From contig NZ_CP166871.1 in NCBI RefSeq assembly GCF_041379045.1, positions 868,001-932,000 of the forward strand: a DNA stretch of 64,000 nucleotides, written 5' to 3'. The notes under the pieces were generated by a model that did no database searches, was not told where the DNA came from, and worked only from the letters and a program-made list of their open reading frames with translations. The translations under genes were made by a program, and so were the position numbers. This document shows positions 34,757 through 43,738 of the stretch, piece after piece (within the stretch, counting starts at the first letter, position 1; every line of letters starts with the position of its first letter). This stretch comes from Thalassotalea ponticola (GTDB lineage: Bacteria > Pseudomonadota > Gammaproteobacteria > Enterobacterales > Alteromonadaceae).

Positions 34757-35644
34757 ATGAATGCGATATTAAACATTGTTGAGTTGCGCAAGCACTATGG
34801 TAAGGTCACCGCCGTTGATGGTATTAACTTTCGCGTTGAAAAAGGCCAATGCTTTGGTTTGCTCGGCCCCAATGGTGCCGGAAAAACTACCACCATCGAG
34901 CTGATGGAAGGGCTGATTAAACCAGACGCTGGTCACGTCGAGTATGTTAATAGCAGCGGACGTCCAATCAATGAAATTATCGGTATTCAGTTTCAGCAAA
35001 CAGCGTTGCCAGACTTACTCAACGTACGCGAGACTCTGACACTTTTTGCCAGTTTCTATCAAACCACCCTACCGCTTTCGACCCTGATCCAACTGTGTCA
35101 ACTCGAAGAGTTTATCGATCGCGATACGCGCACCTTATCAGGTGGTCAGCGCCAGCGTTTGTTGTTGGCTCTGGCCTTGGTTAACGATCCGCAAATTATT
35201 TTTCTAGACGAACCGACAACGGGTCTCGATCCTCAATCGCGTCGACAGTTTTGGCAACTGATTCGCCACGTTAAACAACAAGGTCGAACGGTTATTTTGA
35301 CAACCCACTATATGGATGAAGCACAACAATTGTGTGACTACATAGCAATTATGGATCGAGGTAAAATTATCGAGCGAGGAGCCCCTGACGCCTTGTTGGC
35401 TAAGCACTTTAACCAGTGTTTTATTTATTTACCAATGAATAATGTCGACCCTGAACTCGTTGTGCAGCGCGGCTGGTCTCGGGTTAATAACCGGGTTGAA
35501 ATTGTCACCGACAATGTAGAGCAAACGGTGAGTGATCTGCTGCAGCAAGGTGTTGTGTTGACCGGTCTGCACATCAAGTCGGCGAACCTTGACGACTTGT
35601 TCTTAAAGCTCACCGGTCATACGCTAGGGGAGAGTGATGGTTAA
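34757..35644 (+). CDS. ABC transporter ATP-binding protein (drug/antibiotic exporter type)
   Basis: The 295-residue product has Walker A LGPNGAGKTTTIE (about 38-50), a Q-loop around IQFQQTALP, signature LSGGQRQRLLLALAL, Walker B IIFLDEPTTGLD and the switch His TTHYMDE. The C-terminal 70 residues form a regulatory tail usual for ABC-2 type exporters (CcmA/DrrA class). ATG 34757 is chosen; TTG at 34754 is possible. It overlaps the permease gene by a few bases, so the two make one exporter. Substrate unknown. Confidence 0.9.
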   Translation: MNAILNIVELRKHYGKVTAVDGINFRVEKGQCFGLLGPNGAGKTTTIELMEGLIKPDAGHVEYVNSSGRPINEIIGIQFQQTALPDLLNVRETLTLFASFYQTTLPLSTLIQLCQLEEFIDRDTRTLSGGQRQRLLLALALVNDPQIIFLDEPTTGLDPQSRRQFWQLIRHVKQQGRTVILTTHYMDEAQQLCDYIAIMDRGKIIERGAPDALLAKHFNQCFIYLPMNNVDPELVVQRGWSRVNNRVEIVTDNVEQTVSDLLQQGVVLTGLHIKSANLDDLFLKLTGHTLGESDG

Positions 35645-36644
35645 GTGGGCACGGCTATGGGCCGTTTTCAAAGCGCGCAATCTTGAATTTTTTCGCGACA
35701 AATCGTCGCTGGCGTGGAATTTACTGTTTCCGGTGTTGTTACTGACCGTATTTGCGGTCAGTTTTTCTGATCAAGAGCGCGGGGTTTACAAGGTCGGAGT
35801 CATTGGTACTACGCAGCCACCGCATGCCTTTTTAGACACTCGCTTTATTACCTTCGTACCGTATCAAGACAAGCAAAAAGCGATTGTAAAACTCGAGCAA
35901 CACGAACTCGATCTACTGCTTGATTTTGTTGATACCAGTTACTGGGTAAACGAATTGTCGGCGAAAAGTTACCTCGTTGAAAAGATCTTTGTCGGTGACA
36001 GCCAAGGGTTTATTCGTTACGCCACACAAGGTAAAGCCATTCGCTACGTCGATTGGGTATTGCCCGGTATCTTGGCGATGAATATGATGTTCTCCAGTTT
36101 ATTTGGCGTCGGTTATGCGATTGTTCGATATCGCAAAAATGCGGTGCTTAAACGCTTGAAGGCAACGCCGTTATCGGCACTTGAGTTTGTTGGGGCTCAG
36201 TTGTTGTCGCGATTGTGTATTGTGTTAACCATGGCCATAGTCGTTTATGTTGGCTGTAATTGGTTGTTTAATTTTATTATGTTAGGGAGTTATCTCGACT
36301 TACTGATACTGGCTATGGTCGGCGCGTTAAGTTTGATCAGTCTTGGCTTGCTCATTGCCACGCGCAGTAAATCTGAAGAGTTAGTCGGTGGTTTATTAAA
36401 CCTCGCCACTTGGCCGATGATGTTGCTATCTGGGGTGTGGTTTTCCTTGGAGGGGGCACCGGCTTGGATTAAGTGGGTGGCAGAAGCGTTGCCATTAACC
36501 CATTTAGTGCGCGCCGGACGACAAATTATGACCGAAGGGGCGACTCTATTGGACATTAGTGCTTCACTGATATGGCTAGTGATATTTTCCGCAATCTGCT
36601 TGGTGTTAAGTGCATTGCTGTTCAACTGGCAGAGTGAACGTTAA
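35637..36644 (+). CDS. ABC-2 type transporter permease
   Basis: The 335-residue inner-membrane protein begins with a cytoplasmic helix (WARLWAVFKARNLEFFRDKSSL), a first membrane helix (about 29-47), a periplasmic domain (about 50-140), then five membrane helices, with the family pattern LLSGVWFSLEGAPAWIKWVAEALPLTHLVRAGRQIM (in part) near the end. It pairs with the ATPase encoded just upstream. AGGGGAG precedes the ATG at 35637; GTG 35634 is the alternative. A terminator follows at 36748. Confidence 0.88.
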   Translation: MVKWARLWAVFKARNLEFFRDKSSLAWNLLFPVLLLTVFAVSFSDQERGVYKVGVIGTTQPPHAFLDTRFITFVPYQDKQKAIVKLEQHELDLLLDFVDTSYWVNELSAKSYLVEKIFVGDSQGFIRYATQGKAIRYVDWVLPGILAMNMMFSSLFGVGYAIVRYRKNAVLKRLKATPLSALEFVGAQLLSRLCIVLTMAIVVYVGCNWLFNFIMLGSYLDLLILAMVGALSLISLGLLIATRSKSEELVGGLLNLATWPMMLLSGVWFSLEGAPAWIKWVAEALPLTHLVRAGRQIMTEGATLLDISASLIWLVIFSAICLVLSALLFNWQSER

Positions 36645-36747
36645 CCATACGGGGCAGGGAGGTGGCGCCGCCGCATACTATTGGTGTTTGCTGTGCATTC
36701 AGCTCTTTGCTCGGTCTTTAGATAGCGCATAAGTTTGGATGAAAAAA

Positions 36748-36776
36748 AACCTTACCTAGAAGGGTAAGGTTTTTTG
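36748..36776. terminator. Bidirectional terminator between the ABC exporter and the S8 protease
   Basis: AACCTTACC (36748-36756) pairs with GGTAAGGTT (36763-36771); A-run before and T-run after allow both directions. Confidence 0.85.
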
Positions 36777-36864
36777 TTCATGGCATTAAATATACATATG
36801 CCATTGTTTAACAAGGCTGATTAACGTGATGACACAACCGTTAAGCAGTCATGGCACTTTACGG

Positions 36865-38232
36865 TTAGTAGCCGGAGCTAACGCGACCCATGCCGTGTAC
36901 TTTGTCTTTGCCAGGTTGCGCTAAGTCATCAGCGCGTTTTTGCATCTCAGCTTTTAGTTTTGCTGGATGCATGCTACCACCGTTTTCGCTGACAATAAGT
37001 GCTGCTACGCCCGCGGCATGCGGTGCTGCCATACTCGTACCCACCGACCAGTAATACCAAATACCACCGACGTCGCTACCAGAGCTAAAAACAAAATCCC
37101 ATACATAGCAAGGACGAGTTGCCCCAGCTACGGTACAAGGACTGAAGCCGAGCGCTGGGTTGCTAAACAACAGTTCATAGTCGCCACCAGGCGCTGAAAA
37201 ATCAATACTGCTGCGACCGTAGTTGGTATAGACTGCTTGCGTATCTAAGTTGGTAGACGGATCGGCGCCCCAACCTTCAGGTCCGGTTGCGCTAATAGAA
37301 ATGGCATGTGCCATATCCGCTGGAAATACCACCATACTCTTGTCTGTATCGAGATCGCGACCGTCATTACCCGCAGACACAAAAATACTGATACCATTGC
37401 TATAGGCATAGCTAAATACGCGGTTAAAGGCAACGCGCAGCGCGGCCACACCATCAGAGCCAATACCTAACCCCTGCGGAATATCTGCCCCTAGGCTCAT
37501 ATTAATGATATCAACGTCACCATAGTTGGTGGCGAAAATGATGCCGTTTAACACATCAGCAAATGAACCACTACCGATATTACCGAGTACTTTGACCAGC
37601 AATAATTCCGCTTCAGGGGCAACACCAATAACGCCATAGCCATTATCAGCTGCCGCTATGGTACCGGCGACATGCATACCGTGACTGAAGATACCGCTTG
37701 GGTCATCGTCATTTGGCGCATAGGCAATACCTTCACCGGTCATATCGGCATAGTCAATCACATTGTCTGCAATGTCGGGGTGGTTGATACTAAAGCCACC
37801 GTCAAGTACGGCAACGCGGGCTCCTTTGCCTTTGACGCCAGCTTTCCATGCCTCAGGTGCGTTCACTGCGTCATGACCCCATTGACGGTCGAAAAAAAAG
37901 TCATCATCACCGCTGTTAGGAGGATTTGCTGCCTGCACGGCAATGCGCTCACTTGGTTTGGTCATTTGAATCTTGACGTTGGGAATAACAGCGAGTACAT
38001 CGGCAATGGCTGAGATATCATTGGCGTCGGCATCGATGACCACAACCCCCGCTTCTTCAATGACATCGGTGATCTTGGCACCCAGTTTATTGACTTGTTT
38101 TACCACTTTTTCAGTCGACTTACTACCAGCGCCTTTGGCGATAACTAAGTAGGAATCAGCAACTGCTTGAGTTGTTGTCAACGACAACATGGCTATGGTA
38201 GGTAAGATGAGTTTTGAAACGATGTTTTTCAT
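36865..38232 (-). CDS. Secreted subtilisin-like serine protease (S8 family)
   Basis: The 455-residue product has a signal peptide (MKNIVSKLILPTIAMLSLTT), an inhibitor-like propeptide (about 26-100; SYLVIAKGAGSKSTEKVVK with VKIQMTKPSERIAV) and a catalytic domain with the Asp in VAVLDGGFSINHPD, His in SHGMHVAGTIAA and Ser in GTSMAAPHAAG; the oxyanion Asn is in SAGNDGRD. It is expected to be exported and self-processed. ATG 38232 gives the signal peptide; the open frame reaches 38286. The last residues (GRVSSGY) follow the catalytic domain directly, so there is no visible C-terminal sorting or PPC domain. Confidence 0.92.
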   Translation of the reverse strand: MKNIVSKLILPTIAMLSLTTTQAVADSYLVIAKGAGSKSTEKVVKQVNKLGAKITDVIEEAGVVVIDADANDISAIADVLAVIPNVKIQMTKPSERIAVQAANPPNSGDDDFFFDRQWGHDAVNAPEAWKAGVKGKGARVAVLDGGFSINHPDIADNVIDYADMTGEGIAYAPNDDDPSGIFSHGMHVAGTIAAADNGYGVIGVAPEAELLLVKVLGNIGSGSFADVLNGIIFATNYGDVDIINMSLGADIPQGLGIGSDGVAALRVAFNRVFSYAYSNGISIFVSAGNDGRDLDTDKSMVVFPADMAHAISISATGPEGWGADPSTNLDTQAVYTNYGRSSIDFSAPGGDYELLFSNPALGFSPCTVAGATRPCYVWDFVFSSGSDVGGIWYYWSVGTSMAAPHAAGVAALIVSENGGSMHPAKLKAEMQKRADDLAQPGKDKVHGMGRVSSGY

Positions 38233-38380
38233 ATAGTTAACACTCTCTGAGGTTGTTGGATTTGTTATTGACCAACCCACAGCCAAGCAAATAATGTACC
38301 TAAGTTAAAAGTTTATTTAATTCAGTTGCTTATTGATTTAATTTGGCTTTGATAAGGGGCGGGTGTAAAAAAGACTGACA

Positions 38381-38504
38381 AGCTATAAGCTATAAGCTAT
38401 AAGCTATCAGCTATCAGCTATCAGCTATCAGCTATCAGCGGTAAGCGGTAAGCGGTAAGGCGGTAAGCGATAAGCGGTAATAAGCGTTAAGGAGGTAAGC
38501 GGTA
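38381..38504. repeat. Heptanucleotide tandem repeat tract
   Basis: The tract is built of 7-base units: three AGCTATA, five AGCTATC, three AGCGGTA, then diverged units (an 8-base AGGCGGTA, AGCGATA, AGCGGTA and others). The unit changes stepwise while the period holds. It lies between the S8 protease promoter region and fabH. The rest of this gap (38505-38646) shows no gene I can support. Confidence 0.9.
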
Positions 38505-38646
38505 ACAGGTATGCAACGGGATAACAGCCAAGTTTAATGCGTTATCAAACGGCGCAGAGGTCTACATTAACGGGCGACCAATGGAAATTAATATAGGCAC
38601 AGTGTCACAATGTAAAGCTTGGCAGGTCAATGCGTTACTGGGTTGT

Positions 38647-38685
38647 AAAGTAGCGCAATCCTTGTATCAAGAAATGCGCTACTTT
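38647..38685 (-). terminator. Terminator hairpin after fabH
   Basis: An 11-bp stem (AAAGTAGCGCA at 38647-38657 with TGCGCTACTTT at 38675-38685) with an inner CTTG/CAAG pair starts seven bases after the fabH stop. The T-run on the minus strand is weak. Confidence 0.6.
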
Positions 38686-38691
38686 TTAAGG

Positions 38692-39780
38692 CTAGCTTTC
38701 TGAAGCACTTGCCGCTAAACAGTGCTCTCTGGCAATACGCGTTAGCTCCATGGCATTTTTATCACAGTCTTGCTCTTGTTGCTCATAGTCGCTTAACGGC
38801 GTGGTGCGCTCACCCCACTTGATGTACGCTGCCGCCCAAGTTAAACCGGCGCCAAATGCCGCCGACATAATATTCGAACCTGGTTCAATGAGGCCTTGTT
38901 CAACCGCTTCACACAGGGCTATAGGGATTGTTGCAGCTGAAGTATTACCGTATTTATCAATATTAACCATGACTTTATCGTCGGCAACTTTTAAGTGTTG
39001 TTGTAGCGTCTCGATGATGCGAGCATTGGCTTGGTGTGGTACTAACACATCCACATCGTCAACAGATAATTTTGCTGCTTTGAGCACCGCTTGGGTTGCA
39101 CCGCCCATGCCTCGCACTGCGCGTTTGAAAATATCTGGCCCCTGAAAGGCAATCTCTAGTGGCCCTGGCGGATTGACATATCTATCCATATCCGTACCAA
39201 AGTTACTGACTTTTAAAATGTCTCGAGCTGATGAATCGCAACCAATTTTAGACGCCAACAAGCCACTTTTATTTTCGCTGGCTTCTAGAACCACGGCACC
39301 GGCACCATCGCCAAATAAAACTGCCGTATCTCGTTTACTCCAGTTCATAAACCAAGACATTCGCTCAGCACCAATGACCAGTGCCTTGTTAGCCATACCC
39401 ATGCGAATTTGAGCGGTAGCCGATTGAAGGGCATACAGGAACCCCGAACAAGCGGCGCTTAGATCGTAACAGGCAGCGTGATTTGAGCCGAGTAACTGTT
39501 GCACTTTTGACGCCGTATTAGGCACCAACAAATCTGGTGAGCAAGTGGCGACAACGATCATATCAATATCTTCTGCTAGCAAGCCTGCGCGCGCCAGTGC
39601 TTGTTTGGCAGCAAGGGTTGCCATTTCGGCGGTATTGATATGTGATATGCGACGCTCTTTTATACCGGTACGCGAAGAAATCCACTCATCGCTGGTGTCG
39701 ATAAAAGTCGCAAGTTGATCATTTGTTAATACACTGGGGGGCGTATATTTTCCCCATCCAGTAATTTCAGCATATTGCAT
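38692..39780 (-). CDS. Beta-ketoacyl-ACP synthase III (FabH-like)
   Basis: The 362-residue product has the KAS III triad: Cys in [10 protein letters not shown], His in VPHQANARI and Asn in DKYGNTSAA, with [11 protein letters not shown] near the N-terminus and [16 protein letters not shown] near the end of the core. A C-terminal tail of about 30 polar residues extends beyond a typical FabH. It lies alone, not in a fab or plsX gene cluster, so it may be a secondary KAS III that uses other acyl primers. FabH itself is the alternative. Confidence in the fold is high, in the exact role moderate. Confidence 0.88.
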   Translation of the reverse strand: MQYAEITGWGKYTPPSVLTNDQLATFIDTSDEWISSRTGIKERRISHINTAEMATLAAKQALARAGLLAEDIDMIVVATCSPDLLVPNTASKVQQLLGSNHAACYDLSAACSGFLYALQSATAQIRMGMANKALVIGAERMSWFMNWSKRDTAVLFGDGAGAVVLEASENKSGLLASKIGCDSSARDILKVSNFGTDMDRYVNPPGPLEIAFQGPDIFKRAVRGMGGATQAVLKAAKLSVDDVDVLVPHQANARIIETLQQHLKVADDKVMVNIDKYGNTSAATIPIALCEAVEQGLIEPGSNIMSAAFGAGLTWAAAYIKWGERTTPLSDYEQQEQDCDKNAMELTRIAREHCLAASASES

Positions 39781-39879
39781 AGTTCATCCTAAAATCTGAG
39801 CTGTCGCGTTACCTACTATAACGCATTTTTGGGCTTTGCCTCACCGTGTCGCCCTATTGGTAGCAGGGGGTTATCAACG

Positions 39880-40530
39880 CTAATTAATAACGTATAAGTA
39901 CACCGCCAAGAAGTGGCAAATACTGCCAGCAAGCACAAACAGGTGCCATATTGCGTGATTAAACGGTATTTTTTTATACGCGTAAAATACCGCGCCTAGG
40001 GTATAGGCAACACCACCGCTCGCCAGCAACACTAAACCGCCATAAGCGACACTGTTAATCATTTTGGGCGCGGCAATTACCACTAACCAACCCATTGCTA
40101 AATAGGTCAGCAATGACACCTTGGGAAAGCGTTGTTTGAATATGAGCTTAAAGCTAATACCGATTATCGCTAATGTCCAGACCACAGACAGCAATGCATA
40201 GCCCCATGCACCTTTTAAACTAATTAACATAAAAGGCGTGTATGTTCCTGCGATGAGCAGATAAATGGCACAGTGATCGAGGGTTTTTAATACTTGCTTA
40301 GTCGGAGTATGAGCTATGGCGTGATAGAGTGTGGATGCTAAAAATAGCAATATCATCGAGCTGCCATAGATAATGGCGCTGGTTAATTCGATGGCGTTAT
40401 TGGCCACCATAACCATTAGTGTTAATGCCGCCACACTTAATAAGGCACCTACACCATGAGTTATAGCGTTGACTAATTCTTCGGCGAAGGAATACGGTGC
40501 TGCTATTGCTGGAGAAGAGTTCTGGTTCAT
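39880..40530 (-). CDS. trhA: Hemolysin III family membrane protein (TrhA/YqfA-like)
   Basis: The 216-residue integral membrane protein has seven hydrophobic helices and the PAQR/hemolysin III landmarks: EELVNAITHGVGALLSV (about 18-34), STLYHAIAHTPTKQVLKTLDHCAIYLLIAGTYTPF (in part; His and Asp metal ligands) and HAIWHLFVLAGSICHF near the end. Family members act in membrane fluidity homeostasis in some bacteria, and the hemolysin name is historical. It is read alone, leftward, with about 100 bases before fabH on the same strand. Confidence 0.88.
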   Translation of the reverse strand: MNQNSSPAIAAPYSFAEELVNAITHGVGALLSVAALTLMVMVANNAIELTSAIIYGSSMILLFLASTLYHAIAHTPTKQVLKTLDHCAIYLLIAGTYTPFMLISLKGAWGYALLSVVWTLAIIGISFKLIFKQRFPKVSLLTYLAMGWLVVIAAPKMINSVAYGGLVLLASGGVAYTLGAVFYAYKKIPFNHAIWHLFVLAGSICHFLAVYLYVIN

Positions 40531-40621
40531 GGTACAAACAATCTCGTGGTTTATTTACATGCGCTACATAAACAATGTAGGCAACAAGTATGACCAGTTA
40601 GATTGCAAATATCAAATAATA

Positions 40622-40648
40622 AAAAACCTGTGACATGCACAGGTTTTT
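40622..40648 (-). terminator. Terminator after the DUF3545 gene
   Basis: AAAAACCTGTG (40622-40632) pairs with CACAGGTTTTT (40638-40648); on the minus strand the hairpin ends in a T-run. Confidence 0.85.
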
Positions 40649-40670
40649 GACTTTGCATTAGCAGACCTAA

Positions 40671-40841
40671 TTAGTTTACTTCTTCAAGTAGGTGGTCAAA
40701 AGAACCGTTGTAGAACTCGATTTCTTTTTCTAATGCCATTTTCTCTTTAAGTTGCTCAATCTCTCGCCATTTGCGCTTAGGCTTGCCTTTTGATTTGGGT
40801 TTTCCCTCAATAATTTCCATTATGCTTTCAATTGGATCCAT
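40671..40841 (-). CDS. DUF3545 family small protein
   Basis: The 56-residue product starts MDPIESIMEIIEGKP, has a basic stretch KGKPKRKWREIEQLKEK and ends in an acidic helix (HLLEEVN). The KRKWREIE motif is characteristic of DUF3545, small gammaproteobacterial proteins of unknown role. AAGGAG stands eight bases before the ATG. A terminator follows at once. The protein is largely helical and probably cytoplasmic. Confidence 0.8.
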   Translation of the reverse strand: MDPIESIMEIIEGKPKSKGKPKRKWREIEQLKEKMALEKEIEFYNGSFDHLLEEVN

Positions 40842-40963
40842 GACAAAGCTCCTTATATCGTTATTTTTATAAGCAGAAATTGTTTACTTCCTGTTTACAA
40901 CTGCATCTTTTTAATAACATAGTGAGCTTAAAAATAAAACAATTTTTTTAAGGTGAAAATAAA

Positions 40964-40988
40964 AAAAAGTCGCACTTGGCGACTTTTT
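40964..40988 (-). terminator. Terminator after tal
   Basis: AAAAAGTCGC (40964-40973) pairs with GCGACTTTTT (40979-40988); T-rich sequence follows on the minus strand. Confidence 0.85.
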
Positions 40989-41057
40989 ATACAGCGATAG
41001 GGGTTTGTTTAAAAAATACCGGTATTTTGTCTGTTTGTCACTCGATATTAGGGCGAT

Positions 41058-42011
41058 TTACAGCCGTTTACTCAATTGTTCTTCTAAGGTTATTTGATCG
41101 GCCGTAAAGCCGCGAATACCTTCAGCGAGTTTTTCAGTAGCCATTGCATCTTCGTTCATTTGCCAGCGAAATTCAGCTTCACTAATCGCCGGCGGCCTGT
41201 CGTTGCTCAGTGCTCCCGGTTCGAGTTTGCGCACAACTGGGGCGGTACTTTGCTCGAGTTCAGCGAGTAATTGCGGGCTAATGGTTAACCGATCGCAACC
41301 GGCCAATTCGAGAATTTCATCAACGTTGCGAAAGCTGGCGCCCATAACCACGGTATCGTAGCTGTGTTGCTTGTAATATTGGTAGATTTGAGTAACCGAA
41401 ACAACACCGGGATCTTCGGTGGCTGGATAGCTGTCACGGCCTTCGGCTTTCTTATACCAGTCGAGAATACGACCGACAAATGGCGAGATTAAGTACACGC
41501 CAGCTTCCGCACATGCTTGTGCTTGAGCAAAGCTAAACAGCAGGGTCAAGTTACACTTGATACCTTGTTGTTCGAGTATTTCCGCGGCGCGAATCCCTTC
41601 CCAGGTTGAAGCCATCTTGATCAAGATGCGATCTTTGCTGACACCTTGCTGCTGATACAAATCGATCAGTCGTTGCGCTTTTGCAATGGTTGCTTGCGTA
41701 TCAAACGACAATCTGGCGTCAACTTCAGTAGAAATACGACCGGGAATTTCTTTTAAAATTTCAATACCGATCAGCACAGATAGCATATCTGCCGCATCGA
41801 TTAGTTGCTGTTCTTTATTGCTAGACTGCGACTTCGCGTATTCAACCGCCTTGCTCAATAAAGGCTGATATTCATCTAAGGCCGCGGCTTTCAACAGCAG
41901 TGAAGGGTTAGTTGTGGCGTCTATTGGCTTGAACTTAGCTATCGCACCCACATCACCCGTATCAGCAACTACGGTGGTCATCGTTTTTAGTTGCTCTAAT
42001 TGAGAGGTCAT
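41058..42011 (-). CDS. tal: Transaldolase
   Basis: Transaldolase transfers a dihydroxyacetone unit in the non-oxidative pentose phosphate pathway. The 317-residue product has exactly the length of E. coli TalB and shows [26 protein letters not shown], the Schiff-base Lys in [11 protein letters not shown] (about 130), [19 protein letters not shown] and [17 protein letters not shown] 42011 gives the family N-terminus with AAGGA upstream; the open frame to 42098 adds a non-conserved extension. No transketolase or gnd gene is adjacent. Confidence 0.96.
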   Translation of the reverse strand: MTSQLEQLKTMTTVVADTGDVGAIAKFKPIDATTNPSLLLKAAALDEYQPLLSKAVEYAKSQSSNKEQQLIDAADMLSVLIGIEILKEIPGRISTEVDARLSFDTQATIAKAQRLIDLYQQQGVSKDRILIKMASTWEGIRAAEILEQQGIKCNLTLLFSFAQAQACAEAGVYLISPFVGRILDWYKKAEGRDSYPATEDPGVVSVTQIYQYYKQHSYDTVVMGASFRNVDEILELAGCDRLTISPQLLAELEQSTAPVVRKLEPGALSNDRPPAISEAEFRWQMNEDAMATEKLAEGIRGFTADQITLEEQLSKRL

Positions 42012-42268
42012 AAATATCGCGTTCCTTTTTATACATTCTAAACTTATGCGTCGCGTTATAGCGCTACATAAAACAAGTTGGTTAGTTAAAATTAACAAAA
42101 AACTTCAACGTACTCTAGATCTAGTTTTTACAATTAATACGTAAAACGTATAATAAACCGAAGCTTACGTTGCACCGGTAAAGTATTTATCGCCTGTGCT
42201 GTTATTTTATTAGGGGTTAGCTGTTATAGTCGTAGCTAACAATTTGTCACTCACATACAGAGTAAATC

Positions 42269-43045
42269 ATGTTAATTGTAGTATCACCTGCGAAAAATTT
42301 AGATTATGAATCACCATTGGCTACCGATAAGTATAGCCAACCAGAGTTATTAGAGCACAGCCAACTGTTGATCGATCGCTGTATTCAATTAACACCAGCT
42401 GAAATAGGCTCGCTAATGAGTATCTCCGATAAGCTTGCTGGTCTAAACGCAGCGCGATTTGCCGAGTGGTCACAGCCTTTCACCCCAGATAACGCTCGCC
42501 CTGCGGTTCTCGCATTTAATGGCGATGTGTACACCGGACTTGATGCGCCAACATTTACCGATAAAAACTTTGCCTTTGCCCAGCAGCACATGCGCATTTT
42601 GTCAGGGTTATATGGGTTGTTAAAACCACTCGACTTAATGCAAGCCTACCGCTTAGAAATGGGTACCAAATTAGACAATGAACGCGGCGCGAATCTCTAT
42701 CAGTTCTGGGGAGACATTATCACCGATAAATTAAACCAAGCATTGGCAGAGCAAGGTGATGAGGTGCTGATTAACCTCGCGTCAAATGAATATTTTAAGT
42801 CGGTCAAGAAAAAGCAACTGGGTGGTAAAATTATTACCCCAGCCTTTAAAGACTGGAAAAATGGCCAATACAAGATGATCAGCTTTTACGCTAAGAAAGC
42901 AAGAGGTTTGATGGCTCGATTTATTATTGAGCATGAGCTCACCGATATAGAACAACTAAAGCAGTTTGATGTCGATGGTTACCAATACAACGAAGCGATG
43001 TCGACTGAACTAGAGCCGGTGTTTACCCGAAAATTAACCGCATAA
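42269..43045 (+). CDS. yaaA: Peroxide stress protein YaaA
   Basis: YaaA lowers free intracellular iron during peroxide stress and binds DNA. The 258-residue product has the DUF328 signature: [16 protein letters not shown] at the start, [45 protein letters not shown] and [18 protein letters not shown]. Length fits the family. A small inverted repeat (GTTAGCT at 42216-42222 with AGCTAAC at 42234-42240) stands about 30 bases before the ATG. No OxyR site was assigned. Confidence 0.93.
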   Translation: MLIVVSPAKNLDYESPLATDKYSQPELLEHSQLLIDRCIQLTPAEIGSLMSISDKLAGLNAARFAEWSQPFTPDNARPAVLAFNGDVYTGLDAPTFTDKNFAFAQQHMRILSGLYGLLKPLDLMQAYRLEMGTKLDNERGANLYQFWGDIITDKLNQALAEQGDEVLINLASNEYFKSVKKKQLGGKIITPAFKDWKNGQYKMISFYAKKARGLMARFIIEHELTDIEQLKQFDVDGYQYNEAMSTELEPVFTRKLTA

Positions 43046-43220
43046 GGTCGACTCTAGGCCTTTGCCGCTAACAATTGGCGCTAACGAGACCAATTTGCTC
43101 CGTTGTACTCTTATACCACGGCAACTCAATTAGGAAACGGCTAGCGCACTTTTTATCCGCTAATACACTATCTCTAAACAGTCGGGAATATGCGGCGCAA
43201 CTTACTAATAAGGAATGTTT

Positions 43221-43727
43221 ATGCTCACGATGCTTGCTAAATTGTTTAAAGCATTAAACTCGGAAAGTTCAACAGCTCAAATCGCCCTAGCAATAGCACT
43301 CGGTATGGTTGTTGGACTCACACCCACCTACAGCTTACACAATCTGATACTACTTTTGGTGGCGTTTGTATTGCGCATAAACTTGTCGGCGTTCTTTTTA
43401 TCGGTGGCTTGCTTTTCTTTGTTGTCGCTTGCATTCGGCCCAGTATTTGCTCTGGTAGGAGAGGCGTTACTGACCCAACCGTCATTGCAGGTGTTTTGGC
43501 AGGGGCTTTACCAATACGATTTATTTAAATTGGCCAGTCTACACCACACCCTGACGTTAGGGGCGCTGCTGATTGGCGTGGTGTTGTTCATACCGGTGTA
43601 TCTGTTGAGCAAGGTGCTGGTGCAGCGCTATCGTCAACACATGAAGGCATTTGTCGATCGATTTAAATTAATACGCATGTTAAAAGGCTCACGCTTTTAT
43701 CAAATTTACCAAGGACTTAACTCATAA
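43221..43727 (+). CDS. TIGR03546 / DUF2062 family membrane protein
   Basis: The 168-residue product has a DUF2062-like core: AIALGMVVGLTPTYSLHNLIL (part of a helix-loop-helix), then two more membrane segments (about 55-75 and 107-130) and a basic C-terminal tail. It matches the TIGR03546 family, which always travels with TIGR03545, encoded 11 bases downstream. ATG 43221 has AAGGA at a proper distance; the upstream ATG at 43215 abuts that site. The role of the pair is not known. Confidence 0.8.
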   Translation: MLTMLAKLFKALNSESSTAQIALAIALGMVVGLTPTYSLHNLILLLVAFVLRINLSAFFLSVACFSLLSLAFGPVFALVGEALLTQPSLQVFWQGLYQYDLFKLASLHHTLTLGALLIGVVLFIPVYLLSKVLVQRYRQHMKAFVDRFKLIRMLKGSRFYQIYQGLNS

Positions 43728-43738
43728 GGAGTACTGTA

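Noticed and set aside
38581..38703. A plus-strand frame that reads protein-like and ends just inside the fabH 3' end.
   Set aside because: There is no ribosome site, only about 40 codons follow the first ATG, and the last third is the fabH terminator hairpin.
43075..43257. A 60-codon plus-strand frame between yaaA and the TIGR03546 gene.
   Set aside because: It overlaps the start of a certain gene in another frame and has a Cys/Leu-rich product without a ribosome site.
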